A DNA stretch of 64,000 bases, taken from Cladopsammia gracilis (taxonomy: Eukaryota; Cnidaria; Anthozoa; Scleractinia; Dendrophylliidae). Where the stretch lies: assembly GCA_022457155.1 (NCBI GenBank), contig JAJGOT010000292.1:939501-1003500 (forward strand), read 5' to 3'. This document shows positions 46,972-54,770 of the stretch, piece by piece. Below the pieces are notes generated by a model that had not been told where the DNA came from, made no database searches, and saw nothing but the letters and a program-made list of their open reading frames with translations. The first letter of the stretch is position 1, and every line of letters begins with the position of its first letter. The position numbers were made by a program, and so were the translations under genes.

Positions 46972-47604
46972 TTAAATGCTTTCATCAAAGTTTTTGGCAA
47001 TGAATTTCCTTGGCTTATCCACATACAGGAAAGAGAAGGGCTGCGCCGTTGCTTTCCGATAATCTTCTTTGCTGACATTGTTCTCCCGGCAGATCGCTGA
47101 GACTTCTTTGTTGCTTGGGAATTCGAAGATGCAAAAATGCGAGCAATTCAGGCGGATATCTTTTGGTGTTCCGAAATAACTTTGCGAAAGATAAATCACA
47201 GAGCAATTCTTGTGCCTCCCCTGAATGAAATAATCAATCAATGGCTTTTGGTTCTTTTCGGAAACAAAATCATCGAAAACAACCAGCTTTTGGTTATCCC
47301 CTGACAATTCAGAAACTGGGATGATTTCATCCGGGGATGCCTCGATGATATCATACCCAGCTTCTTTGCTGATTGGGCGAAATGTTTTCAGCAGATGCTG
47401 ATATTTGGTTTGGTCAAGATTTTTCGCATAGAGATAAATTTTATCGTAGAAGAGCAAGCGGAAAATCATATCCAGGAGAACATTTGTTTTCCCCGATCCT
47501 GAAGGGCCACAGATCAACATTCTGAAAGTTCGATCCGGCATGAAAGAGTGACGTTGTCGGAAATTTGTGATTGGGTCCTGACAATCATAATTTGGGATTT
47601 TCAT
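46972..47604 (-). CDS. Packaging ATPase, FtsK/HerA-like
   Basis: The 210-residue P-loop ATPase would pump the element's DNA into capsids. Walker A is GPSGSGKT (33-40), followed by NVLLDMI. Walker B is KLVVFDDF (106-113). A downstream SVIYLSQSYFG carries the sensor-like Ser/Gln typical of the A32/FtsK-HerA packaging clade. Length matches Polinton homologues (about 200-250). It is transcribed leftward from a divergent promoter shared with the gene at 47803, and the fibre ATG follows its stop after one base. Confidence 0.95.
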   Translation of the reverse strand: MKIPNYDCQDPITNFRQRHSFMPDRTFRMLICGPSGSGKTNVLLDMIFRLLFYDKIYLYAKNLDQTKYQHLLKTFRPISKEAGYDIIEASPDEIIPVSELSGDNQKLVVFDDFVSEKNQKPLIDYFIQGRHKNCSVIYLSQSYFGTPKDIRLNCSHFCIFEFPSNKEVSAICRENNVSKEDYRKATAQPFSFLYVDKPRKFIAKNFDESI

Positions 47605-47802
47605 TTTTAAAAGAGAAGATAACGTTCTTCTTGATATGAGGCAACTTGTAAGATTCTGAGAATGAGATTCTGAGATTCTGAGATTCTGAGATTCTGAGAA
47701 TGAGATTCTGAGATTCTGAGATTCTGAGATTCTGAGATTCTGAGATTCTGAGATTCTGAGATTCTGAGATTCTGAGATTCTGAGATTATGATTCTTAATA
47801 AA
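47605..47802. promoter_or_regulatory. Divergent promoter region with 8-bp tandem repeat
   Basis: Between the leftward ATPase and the rightward gene at 47803 lie about 15 copies of GATTCTGA (about 47651-47785) with two small interruptions. AAAA|ATG on the left and AATAAAATG on the right bound it. It is the only intergenic space between two virion-gene runs and so probably drives both. Confidence 0.7.
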
Positions 47803-48807
47803 ATGAGTTTATTGAAATGGCAAGAAATTGCTAAAAGCAAATCTGCTTTGGGTAAAAAAATCAACTTTGTTCATGATGCCATCACCCAGAAAAAGTTGGG
47901 TGAAGAGACAAGTCAAATTGGGTTTGAAAAAATGTTCAATCCCGTCACAGCGAAACTGGATGAGGTGATTGCGTCGAATTTGGGCCCACTTCCCCGGAAA
48001 AAGCCGAAGGCCTTGAAAGTTGGGAAATCCAAACCAACAGAAATTGATTATCTCCCCGAAGTCGACCCATTTGAAGAGATGGATGTTGAAGGCTTATTTG
48101 ATGCGGATGAGGCAGCTGTTGCACCGCAAGCAGCTAAGCAACTTCCACAAAGACCGCCAACATATGAAGAAGTATTGGCAGAGTTAGAAGCTGAACCATC
48201 GGAATATGAAGAGAGCGTTCCTGATTATGCTATGGAAGAAGAAGAGGAAGAAGCGGAAGCGGAAGACGAGGAAGATGCTCAAGAAGACACAGTTAATAAC
48301 ATACTAGATAACATGGGTTTAGCAAATTATAACACAACGGAGAAAGTCTTAGCTCAGCCAAATGTTCCGGTAGAAAAGAAAAAAAATTTCATTGAACACA
48401 GTATTATAAAGCCGGCTTTAAAAAAAAGAGACCAACTGAACAGCCGCATCAGCTATCATAACAAAAAATTCAAAAAAGGTGAAATAACGGCAGATGCATT
48501 GGCTGTGGTAGTGAAGCCAATAAAGGCTGATAGAAAAGTAGTGAATGACTACATGAAATATTATAGAGGGAAACTCAAGTCATCTAAAGGATCGGGTGTC
48601 GGCAGAAGGGGCGGATCCATCCGTTTTTTCTCCAACCCCGCAGATCTTCTCCAGAAACTTGAGGTCATTGTTGGCTCCATTCTCGCGGGGAATACGAATG
48701 CGGGCATCAGAAATACTGGAGTTGGCATTCTCGATCTTCTCCTGAAAGAAAACGTCATCAATCGTTCCCAGCATGAGAAGCTCTTCAGAAATTATTTCAA
48801 GCCCTAA
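47803..48807 (+). CDS. Virion-run protein with acidic middle and PPxY motif
   Basis: It has 334 residues from the ATG in AATAAAATG; an in-frame ATG at 47788 is within the repeat. It consists of a Lys-rich N-terminus, a QRPPTYEEVL motif (a PPxY, the kind recruiting NEDD4-type ligases), a run of Glu/Asp, a helical region (KKRDQLNSRISYHNKKF), then GVGRRGGSIRFF and a conserved-looking C-terminal domain ending LFRNYF. A double-glycine site (RRGG|S) is a possible cleavage point for the element's protease. Probably a minor virion protein; the exact role is unknown. Confidence 0.8.
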   Translation: MSLLKWQEIAKSKSALGKKINFVHDAITQKKLGEETSQIGFEKMFNPVTAKLDEVIASNLGPLPRKKPKALKVGKSKPTEIDYLPEVDPFEEMDVEGLFDADEAAVAPQAAKQLPQRPPTYEEVLAELEAEPSEYEESVPDYAMEEEEEEAEAEDEEDAQEDTVNNILDNMGLANYNTTEKVLAQPNVPVEKKKNFIEHSIIKPALKKRDQLNSRISYHNKKFKKGEITADALAVVVKPIKADRKVVNDYMKYYRGKLKSSKGSGVGRRGGSIRFFSNPADLLQKLEVIVGSILAGNTNAGIRNTGVGILDLLLKENVINRSQHEKLFRNYFKP

Positions 48808-48808
48808 A

Positions 48809-49585
48809 ATGGAAATCGAAAAAGAAATTGTCCTGTCATCCTTTTCCGTCAAGACTGGGGGAAACAAACCAGAAAATTTCACAACAAAATTCAATCGACC
48901 CATTGCTTTGGATCCAAATTCCCAATATGTTGTTGGGTTGAACAGAATTATCAATATGAGTTTTACGTGGTATAACATCAACGCGGCATTGAAAAATCAG
49001 CTGATCAGATTCAGCTCTGATGGTGGGCAAACATTTTCCGATATCACCTTTCCCGCTGGGGTTTGGGATTATTCCACAATGAATGCGGCAATTCGAAACG
49101 CAACAGGCCCCCTCGCAGGATCCACCCCCGGAAAGAATGAAAAATTCCCAATCAATCTTGCTTTCTCTCCCACAACTTTCAGAGTAACAATCACGCTGGA
49201 AACAAACTGGCAACTTGATCTCGAGAAATCCAACTTTGGCGATCTCATTGGTTTTGAGAAAAAGATTCTGAAAGACAAAGTCAATGTTGGCCCCAGAGTT
49301 CCAAACCTCAGTCAAGATACTGACATGTTGAACGTTCATTGCGATCTCACAAGTGATTCGCTTGTGGATGGGGAAGAGAGTGATATCATCTTCTCCTTTT
49401 CAACATCTGTTCTGCAGGCCTCTTATAGTTTCACTTTGGAACCCATGAGAGTGATGTTCAGCCCTGTGAATAAAAACAGAATAAGCTCCATTCGGATTTA
49501 TATCACCGATGGCAAAAGGCGGGTGGTCGATTTGAATGGAGCCGATACAGCGTTCTCGCTTATCTTGAAAAAGCAAATAAAATGA
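48809..49585 (+). CDS. Minor capsid protein, penton-like single jelly roll
   Basis: It has 258 residues. The start is at the ATG in CTAAAATG, directly after the previous stop; an in-frame ATG at 48773 overlaps that gene. Visible family features are NFTTKFNRPIALDPNSQYVV, LNRIINMSFTWYNI, FPAGVWDYSTMNAAI and a beta-rich C-terminal half. These match the Polinton minor capsid proteins that form pentons at the fivefold vertices. The length is normal. The stop overlaps the next gene by ATGA. Confidence 0.9.
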   Translation: MEIEKEIVLSSFSVKTGGNKPENFTTKFNRPIALDPNSQYVVGLNRIINMSFTWYNINAALKNQLIRFSSDGGQTFSDITFPAGVWDYSTMNAAIRNATGPLAGSTPGKNEKFPINLAFSPTTFRVTITLETNWQLDLEKSNFGDLIGFEKKILKDKVNVGPRVPNLSQDTDMLNVHCDLTSDSLVDGEESDIIFSFSTSVLQASYSFTLEPMRVMFSPVNKNRISSIRIYITDGKRRVVDLNGADTAFSLILKKQIK

Positions 49586-49968
49586 AAAGTTATGAATTCT
49601 CTCGTTTTTTCCACCCCCAGCTGGGACGGTTTGTCTTCCGGCATAAAGGAACAGGTGTCATTGTGGACAATATTTTCAAACCAATGAGGAAGATCGCATC
49701 CGCAGTTTTCAATAAATTCGCGAAACCCCTTGCGAAAAAAGCATTAGAATCAGGAATTTCTCACGCTGGGGATAAACTCGGCAAAAAAGCAGTTGAAAAA
49801 TCTGGTGATTTGATCATGAAAAAACTGGGAAATATGAGAAAGGGGAAGCCACCAGGCAAAACAAAGTCACAATCACCCCCTGCGTCAACCTCCGGAGAAA
49901 GTTCTGATGCCATATTGAACAGGTTGATCTCTGGGCAAGGCATCCGAAAAAGAAAAAAAATAATATAA
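49582..49968 (+). CDS. Small basic pVI-like protein
   Basis: It has 128 residues and starts in AATAAAATGA, where ATGA is shared with the penton-like gene's stop. An aromatic N-terminus (YEFSRFFHPQLGRFVF), then amphipathic helices rich in Lys/Ala (IASAVFNKFAKPLAKKAL), a Pro/Ser linker and a very basic end (IRKRKKII). The amphipathic-plus-basic composition and its position between minor and major capsid genes recall adenovirus protein VI, which disrupts membranes. This is inference, not homology seen by alignment. Confidence 0.75.
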   Translation: MKSYEFSRFFHPQLGRFVFRHKGTGVIVDNIFKPMRKIASAVFNKFAKPLAKKALESGISHAGDKLGKKAVEKSGDLIMKKLGNMRKGKPPGKTKSQSPPASTSGESSDAILNRLISGQGIRKRKKII

Positions 49969-49969
49969 A

Positions 49970-51247
49970 ATGGCTTTTCGATCGAATGAATATCTTCAAA
50001 GAAATGAATTAGTGCGCTTCCAGCTGGATGACACAATCAGAGCTCCAGCTAATGGGCAACATCAACAAAAAAGTGGTTATAAATTCACAATTAATGACCG
50101 ATCCGCATTCTATGATTGGTATAACGCTTATTTCGAGGTGCAATTTCAGCTCCAGAAATTAGCAGATGGCGCTGGCTATGCAGCAGCCGACAGAATCACA
50201 GTGATCAATGGGGCTCATTCCCTGATTCAACACCTGACGATAAAATCTGCGGGAAAGATTATTTATGATACTGACAATCTGCACCAGGTCTGTTTCACAA
50301 AGAATTTGCTAGAATACTCCGACGACTTCAGCAGATCAGTCGCCAAGAACAGTTTCTGGTATTTGGATACTGATGCAACAACCGCTAATACGAATCTTGG
50401 ATTTGAAGCTCGGCGGGTGCAATCTCAAGCAGTGCAAAACAATGGAACCGGTGGTGCAAAGAACATTAACACGATCATTCCCCTGAATCGTTTTTCCTTT
50501 TTCGAGGAACTGGAAGATAAGATGTTGGTTCCCATGCAGCTGCAATTCGAGATAACTCTTCAAGATGATGGGGAACTCATTCATATGGCAAACGGCACTG
50601 ATGCTGGAAGAGTTGTTGTGAATAGGTTTTTGCTTTGGGTCCCCAGATTGACACCGAAAGATTCACTTTATGACAAATTTGTCAGCTCATTCCTGAAAGA
50701 AACGCAATGGAAATATCTGAGGGAGATGTATTCCAAATCAGCTCCTACGCAGTCATCAGGATTTTTCCAGATATCCGCAAGTATTGACAATGTGAGGCAT
50801 ATTTTTGTCTGGCTGAAAAGAACCGCTGACGCCCCTGCAGAAGATAACCCTTATCTCATGAACACTTTCAAGCTGAATGAGGCAGATAACAACTCATCCT
50901 TGTTGAACTGCAGGCTAGAGTATGGAAACGGAGTTTTCTACCCGGAAACAGAGTACGACAGTGAATCAAAAGTGAGGATTTTCCAGGATGTCATGGCTTA
51001 TGCAATGAGGAAAAATGACTACAACACTGGAACACAGTTGAATCTGGCCAATTTCAATTCTCTTTTCCCGTTGATCTATTTCGATCTGACTTATCAAACG
51101 GAAAAACCAACAAGAGATCCCAAGCAGCTGATATTCAGGTATCGATTGAGCGCAGATGCAACTGACAACTTCAATGTACATGCGATTGTTCTCTATGAAG
51201 AACTGGTGAAAATTGATAAGATTGGAAATGAACTGGTTATCGTGTAG
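49970..51247 (+). CDS. Major capsid protein, double jelly roll
   Basis: It has 425 residues and starts in ATATAAAATG. Features of Polinton hexon-like proteins include the N-terminal FRSNEYLQRNELVRFQLDDT, YFEVQFQL, VINGAHSLIQHLTIKSAGK, LNRFSFFEELEDKMLVPMQL, and a C-terminal YFDLTYQTEKPTRDPKQLIF. Two jelly rolls per subunit would assemble as trimers in a T-number icosahedral shell. The frame is intact. Its start is two bases after the pVI-like stop. Confidence 0.94.
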   Translation: MAFRSNEYLQRNELVRFQLDDTIRAPANGQHQQKSGYKFTINDRSAFYDWYNAYFEVQFQLQKLADGAGYAAADRITVINGAHSLIQHLTIKSAGKIIYDTDNLHQVCFTKNLLEYSDDFSRSVAKNSFWYLDTDATTANTNLGFEARRVQSQAVQNNGTGGAKNINTIIPLNRFSFFEELEDKMLVPMQLQFEITLQDDGELIHMANGTDAGRVVVNRFLLWVPRLTPKDSLYDKFVSSFLKETQWKYLREMYSKSAPTQSSGFFQISASIDNVRHIFVWLKRTADAPAEDNPYLMNTFKLNEADNNSSLLNCRLEYGNGVFYPETEYDSESKVRIFQDVMAYAMRKNDYNTGTQLNLANFNSLFPLIYFDLTYQTEKPTRDPKQLIFRYRLSADATDNFNVHAIVLYEELVKIDKIGNELVIV

Positions 51248-51275
51248 GGAGTGAAAACATATCTTGTCATTTAAA

Positions 51276-52115
51276 ATGACAACATATCACCCATATAAAG
51301 TAAATCTGTCGGAAGGGCAAAAAAGCAAGCTTGGAAGAGCATTCCGAACAAAAAGCCCTATCACCCTGAGATTGGATGGCAAACAAACAAGCGGAAGTGA
51401 TGAACTGTGGCTCACGGCAAATCAAATAAGGCGAATCGGCAAAGCTGCGGCTTTGGGAAAGGGAGTTGAAATCAAGATATCGAAAACGCAAATCCGAAAA
51501 GTGATGCGGCAGGGTGGAAGTCTTTTCTCTGCTATTGTTCCCCTGGCTCGTTCCCTGGCACCCACCCTGGCAAAGACACTTGGCCTGTCAGCATTGGCTG
51601 GTTTGGCGAGTGAAGGAGCGAGTCAAGTCGTGAAAAAGATAAGCGGGAGCGGGCAAACGGGTGGATTTCTCATTCCCCAAGATAAAATTCAGAAACTGAT
51701 TGACAATAAACATTTGTTGACAAATAAGCAGAAACAGGATATTTTGACTGCCCTGAAATCAGGAGGACAACTGACGATAAAACCATCAGCAAAACAATCT
51801 GGTGGATTGTTGGGAACTGTGCTGGCTTCCATCGGAATTCCACTGGCGCTGGACATGGTGAAAAATTTGTTTGGGAAAGGAGCTCCTAGAGTTGGTCGTC
51901 CAAAGGGAAAAGGAGCGCCAAGAGTTGGACGCCCCAAAGGAAAAGGTGCGCCAAGATTGGGAGCTCCTTCCCTTTTTCACGCGTTGAATCCACCTCCCCC
52001 ATTCGTCGGAAGCTGGAAAAAAGGGATGGGAAAAAAATCCAAAAAAGGAACGGGACTTCTGCTGGGATCGAAAAGTCCATTCAACAACATCCCAATTCTC
52101 GGGGCAATATTGTGA
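51276..52115 (+). CDS. Core or membrane-active protein with GG cleavage-like sites
   Basis: It has 279 residues from the ATG in TTTAAAATG. An in-frame ATG 4 codons upstream (51264) lacks this motif. A conserved N-terminal domain (YHPYKVNLSEGQKSKL) is followed by RQGGS, a hydrophobic Ala/Leu helix (LAPTLAKTLGLSALAGLA), QTGGF, QSGGL, three copies of a GKGAPRVGRPK basic repeat, and a C-terminus with SKSPFNNIPILGAIL. This resembles the adenovirus-core-like or membrane-active proteins of Polintons. The Gly-Gly sites are plausible substrates of the neighbouring protease. An A AAA AAA heptamer at 52031-52037 is in frame near the end. Confidence 0.8.
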   Translation: MTTYHPYKVNLSEGQKSKLGRAFRTKSPITLRLDGKQTSGSDELWLTANQIRRIGKAAALGKGVEIKISKTQIRKVMRQGGSLFSAIVPLARSLAPTLAKTLGLSALAGLASEGASQVVKKISGSGQTGGFLIPQDKIQKLIDNKHLLTNKQKQDILTALKSGGQLTIKPSAKQSGGLLGTVLASIGIPLALDMVKNLFGKGAPRVGRPKGKGAPRVGRPKGKGAPRLGAPSLFHALNPPPPFVGSWKKGMGKKSKKGTGLLLGSKSPFNNIPILGAIL

Positions 52116-52546
52116 AACCCAAATTCGTGAACAAACCCCTGAGCAACCTTGATCTCATGAAGTGGATTGATTTTCTGGAAATTCCCAATTTCAAAGGGAT
52201 TTTCGCCAGGGATGAAGCCATGCCCCGCGAGCACAGCCCCTGCATCATCAATCTTGATTCGCTTGAAAATGCCGGAACTCACTGGGTGTGCTGCGCCCCT
52301 GGGCAGAAATTCACGTGGTATTTCGATTCTTTTGGGATGGGATTTCCCCAGGAATTCAAAAGTTCCAAACCGGTGATTTGGAACAGCAGTCAGTATCAAA
52401 ACATCAACAGCGTTCTTTGCGGGTATTATTGCCTTTATTTCCTCCATCAATGGTCGCAGGGAAAAGATTTCTATGATATTCTCCAGCCTCTCAGTCTAAC
52501 TAACTCGGGGGAGAATGAAAAATTCATAAAAGAATATTTCGATTGA
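52112..52546 (+). CDS. Adenain-like cysteine protease
   Basis: Reading from 52112 gives 144 residues with His57 in THW, Asp72 in YFDSFG, Gln96 and the nucleophile Cys103 in LCGYYCLYF, the order of adenovirus protease and Ulp1-like enzymes. It would mature capsid proteins. Oddity: the position where the start is expected is GTG, in a GTGA overlap with the preceding stop. The first in-frame ATG (52157) falls inside the conserved LSNLDLMKWI segment. The frame is -1 relative to the upstream gene and is open back past its A AAA AAA heptamer. Expression may use GTG, reinitiation, or frameshifting. Confidence 0.9.
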   Translation: MKPKFVNKPLSNLDLMKWIDFLEIPNFKGIFARDEAMPREHSPCIINLDSLENAGTHWVCCAPGQKFTWYFDSFGMGFPQEFKSSKPVIWNSSQYQNINSVLCGYYCLYFLHQWSQGKDFYDILQPLSLTNSGENEKFIKEYFD

Positions 52547-52548
52547 AA

Positions 52549-52701
52549 ATGAAATCATATTGCGTGAAGGAAAAAAAACAAACTGAATGTGTTGGGCCAT
52601 CTGGATATATGACCGCAAAAAATGGAAGAAAGATGTGGTTTTGCCATTGCGCTTCCTGCGGAATCAAGAAAACAAGATTTGTGAAAAGTTCGGGAAACTG
52701 A
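52549..52701 (+). CDS. Short zinc-ribbon protein, 50 residues
   Basis: It starts at ATG 52549, two bases after the protease stop. It contains SYCVKEKKQTEC and FCHCASCGIKKTRF, resembling the DUF5679-like zinc ribbon common in Polintons. The second cysteine of the first expected knuckle is Glu here, while the C-X2-C of the second is kept. It ends TCG GGA AAC TGA, so the stop follows a GGGAAAC heptamer in the frame required for -1 slippage. In related elements, from memory, this ribbon is the N-terminus of the PLA2-like protein that follows here in the -1 frame. Confidence 0.75.
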   Translation: MKSYCVKEKKQTECVGPSGYMTAKNGRKMWFCHCASCGIKKTRFVKSSGN

Positions 52702-53357
52702 GTCTGCCCTCACAAGGTGGGGGCTTTGGAGAGTTGGCACTGACTGGCGTCGCGCATGCTCTTCCCTGGCTCGGGAAAAAAACAGTTGAAATGGGCCGTT
52801 ATGGAGCCAGTGAATTGTTGCGAAATAAAAACACTCAAAAGAAAGCATTGGATTTTGCCCTGGACAAGATGAAACCATTTCTTGCCAAAACCTCTGCTGA
52901 TATGATGAATGAGCTGTCCACAGCGATTAGGCCAAACAGAAAATATAAAACAGATCGAGCAGATTTGGATGGGGGTGCTTTAGATGTTCATTCCCTGATT
53001 GGGAAGCTGCCAAGACCAAAGAAAGGTTTTACTCTCCCAGGGCATAATTATACAGGCCCCTGGAACCCATTGGATAAGCAAGTCAGATTTGATGAAAAGG
53101 GAAAAATTCTCGAAATTATGCAGCAGCCCACAGGAAAAACAGACGCAGTTGCTATGCAGCACGATGTTGATTATTCAGTCTGCGCGAAGGGAAAGAATCC
53201 ACGCAAATGCAAGAACGAAGCAGACAGGAAAATGGTTGCCGCTTTGGATGCGATTCCCTGGAAAGAAAGACAGTGGGGTCATGCTTTGGCGAGAAACACA
53301 ATTCAAGCAAAACAAAAACTTGGCCTCGGCGCTCCAAAAAACGGGAAAAGATTTTGA
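52698..53357 (+). CDS. Phospholipase A2-like virion protein
   Basis: Given from the point where a -1 shift would enter, 219 residues; the frame itself is open from about 52570, with no convincing ATG start before the conserved part. It has SQGGGFG, an amphipathic region (ALPWLGKKTVEMGRYGASEL), LDGGALDVHSLIGKLP, a calcium-loop-like YTGPWNPL, and the catalytic pair in MQHDVDYSVC (His at 53160-53162). Parvovirus VP1 uses a similar domain to breach endosomes. Its end contains A AAA AAC at 53336-53342, 12 bases before the TGA, with the integrase in the -1 frame. Confidence 0.85.
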   Translation: MSLPSQGGGFGELALTGVAHALPWLGKKTVEMGRYGASELLRNKNTQKKALDFALDKMKPFLAKTSADMMNELSTAIRPNRKYKTDRADLDGGALDVHSLIGKLPRPKKGFTLPGHNYTGPWNPLDKQVRFDEKGKILEIMQQPTGKTDAVAMQHDVDYSVCAKGKNPRKCKNEADRKMVAALDAIPWKERQWGHALARNTIQAKQKLGLGAPKNGKRF

Positions 53358-54331
53358 GTGAAGGCTGGGCTCAAAATCTGGCAAACGAACTTCACCGGCC
53401 AATCCGGCGGCGCTTTCCAAAACGAAGAGTTTTGTCATATGGCATTGACAACATTTGGGCGGCTGATCTGGTCGAGATGGGGAAATTTTCAAAATGGAAC
53501 AAAGGGATCAGATACCTGCTGATGGTAATCGATGTTTTTTCAAAATTCGGTTGGATTCGCCCCCTGAAAGACAAGCGAGGTCAAACAGTGGCTGATGCTT
53601 TCCGATCCATATTCAGGGAGAGAAGCGGAGCTGAGCCGAGCGAAGCGAGGCGAAAACCGAAAATGCTTTGGACTGATAAAGGAAGTGAGTTTTTCAACGC
53701 AACAATGAAAAATCTGCTTGATAAGAATGGGGTAAAATTGTATACAACGGAAAATGAAGAGAAATCATCTGTGGTTGAACGTTGGAATCGGACCATGAAG
53801 GAGAAACTCTTCCGGATGTTTTCTGCTAACAATAATACAATATATTGGGATAAACTAGACAAGTTAGTTGATGAATATAACCATCGTTTTCATTCGAGCA
53901 TTCGGATGAGCCCCGCAGAGGCGAGCAAACAGGAAAATGAGAAAAAGGTTTTCGCTAATCTTTTCGGCGACATGATTTATGCAAAACATGCCCCAGCAAA
54001 ATTCAAAGTCGGCGATAGGGTTAGAATTTCAAAATATAAGCGAAAGATATTTGATAAAGGTTTCACCCCGAACTGGACAGAGGAGATATTTGTGATTGAT
54101 GAAATATTGAGCACAAATCCTGTAACGTATAAATTAGTTGATCTGCTGGGAGAAAAAATCACCGGATCGTTTTACGAAGCAGAATTGTCGCATACTGAGC
54201 AAGATGTTTTCCGCATTGAAAAAGTTCTTCGCCGCGATCACAAGAAAAAGAAAGCCTTGGTAAAATGGAAAGGCTATTTCGCTAAATTCAATTCGTGGAT
54301 TCCGCTGAGTGATGTGGAAAAGCTTGGCTAA
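53354..54331 (+). CDS. Retroviral-type integrase with chromodomain
   Basis: It inserts the element with a 6-bp target duplication. From the TTG at 53354 (where related proteins begin) there are 325 residues. The catalytic triad is Asp38 (IWAADLVEM), Asp108 (LWTDKGSEF) and Glu142 (VVERWNRT). A C-terminal chromodomain-like segment (IEKVLRRDHKKKKALVKWKG, FNSWIP) may guide it to chromatin. There is no ATG at the expected start: TTGA overlaps the PLA2 stop. An in-frame ATG at 53207 lies 49 codons upstream inside the PLA2 gene. The -1 heptamer at 53336-53342 is another route. A Ser-Glu-Ala-Arg insertion near residues 91-101 derives from an AGCGAAGC-type repeat. Confidence 0.95.
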   Translation: MSEGWAQNLANELHRPIRRRFPKRRVLSYGIDNIWAADLVEMGKFSKWNKGIRYLLMVIDVFSKFGWIRPLKDKRGQTVADAFRSIFRERSGAEPSEARRKPKMLWTDKGSEFFNATMKNLLDKNGVKLYTTENEEKSSVVERWNRTMKEKLFRMFSANNNTIYWDKLDKLVDEYNHRFHSSIRMSPAEASKQENEKKVFANLFGDMIYAKHAPAKFKVGDRVRISKYKRKIFDKGFTPNWTEEIFVIDEILSTNPVTYKLVDLLGEKITGSFYEAELSHTEQDVFRIEKVLRRDHKKKKALVKWKGYFAKFNSWIPLSDVEKLG

Positions 54332-54362
54332 AAAAGTCAATCATTGAAATTAAAAATATTTA

Positions 54363-54695
54363 ATGTTTTCTTCTAAAATAATGAATGTCGAACGCCGATT
54401 TGATGGGAATGACCGCAATTTTCTAAGAAATATCGGCCTTAGCGAGCCTTATGAGATTCAACACTGGAATGAAGACCAACTTTCTGAGAATTATGAAAAA
54501 ACGAAAGAGATTGAAACAGCAACGATGAATTATTTCAACTCAATTCTCCAAAGACTACCAGTGACATCTTATTTGGAAGAAATCAAAAGAACATGCGAGA
54601 ATCTTCTCACAATCAAAAAATATAAAGAAACATGTGAAGATGTGATGCATTTCAGAACTTATCTCAAAATAAGTGTTGCCCAGAAGACATGCTAG
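54363..54695 (+). CDS. Small unknown protein after integrase
   Basis: It has 110 residues from the ATG at 54363; a second ATG (MNVERRF) is six codons later. Helical and polar, with SEPYEIQHWNEDQLSENYEK and ILQRLPVTSYLEEIKRTCEN. No recognised family. It converges with the minus-strand gene at 54750. Confidence 0.6.
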   Translation: MFSSKIMNVERRFDGNDRNFLRNIGLSEPYEIQHWNEDQLSENYEKTKEIETATMNYFNSILQRLPVTSYLEEIKRTCENLLTIKKYKETCEDVMHFRTYLKISVAQKTC

Positions 54696-54770
54696 AATAT
54701 GAATGTTTGCCATTCATATTCATGATTTCAAATCACCGCTTCGCTTCGCTCAGCTTCGCTTCGCTTCGCT
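54696..54770. terminator. Second convergent junction with GCTTCGCT repeats
   Basis: CGCTTCGCTTCGCTCAGCTT and onward (54737-54770) spans the C-terminal codons and stop of the minus-strand gene, mirroring the junction at 44631-44656. Role inferred. Confidence 0.4.
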
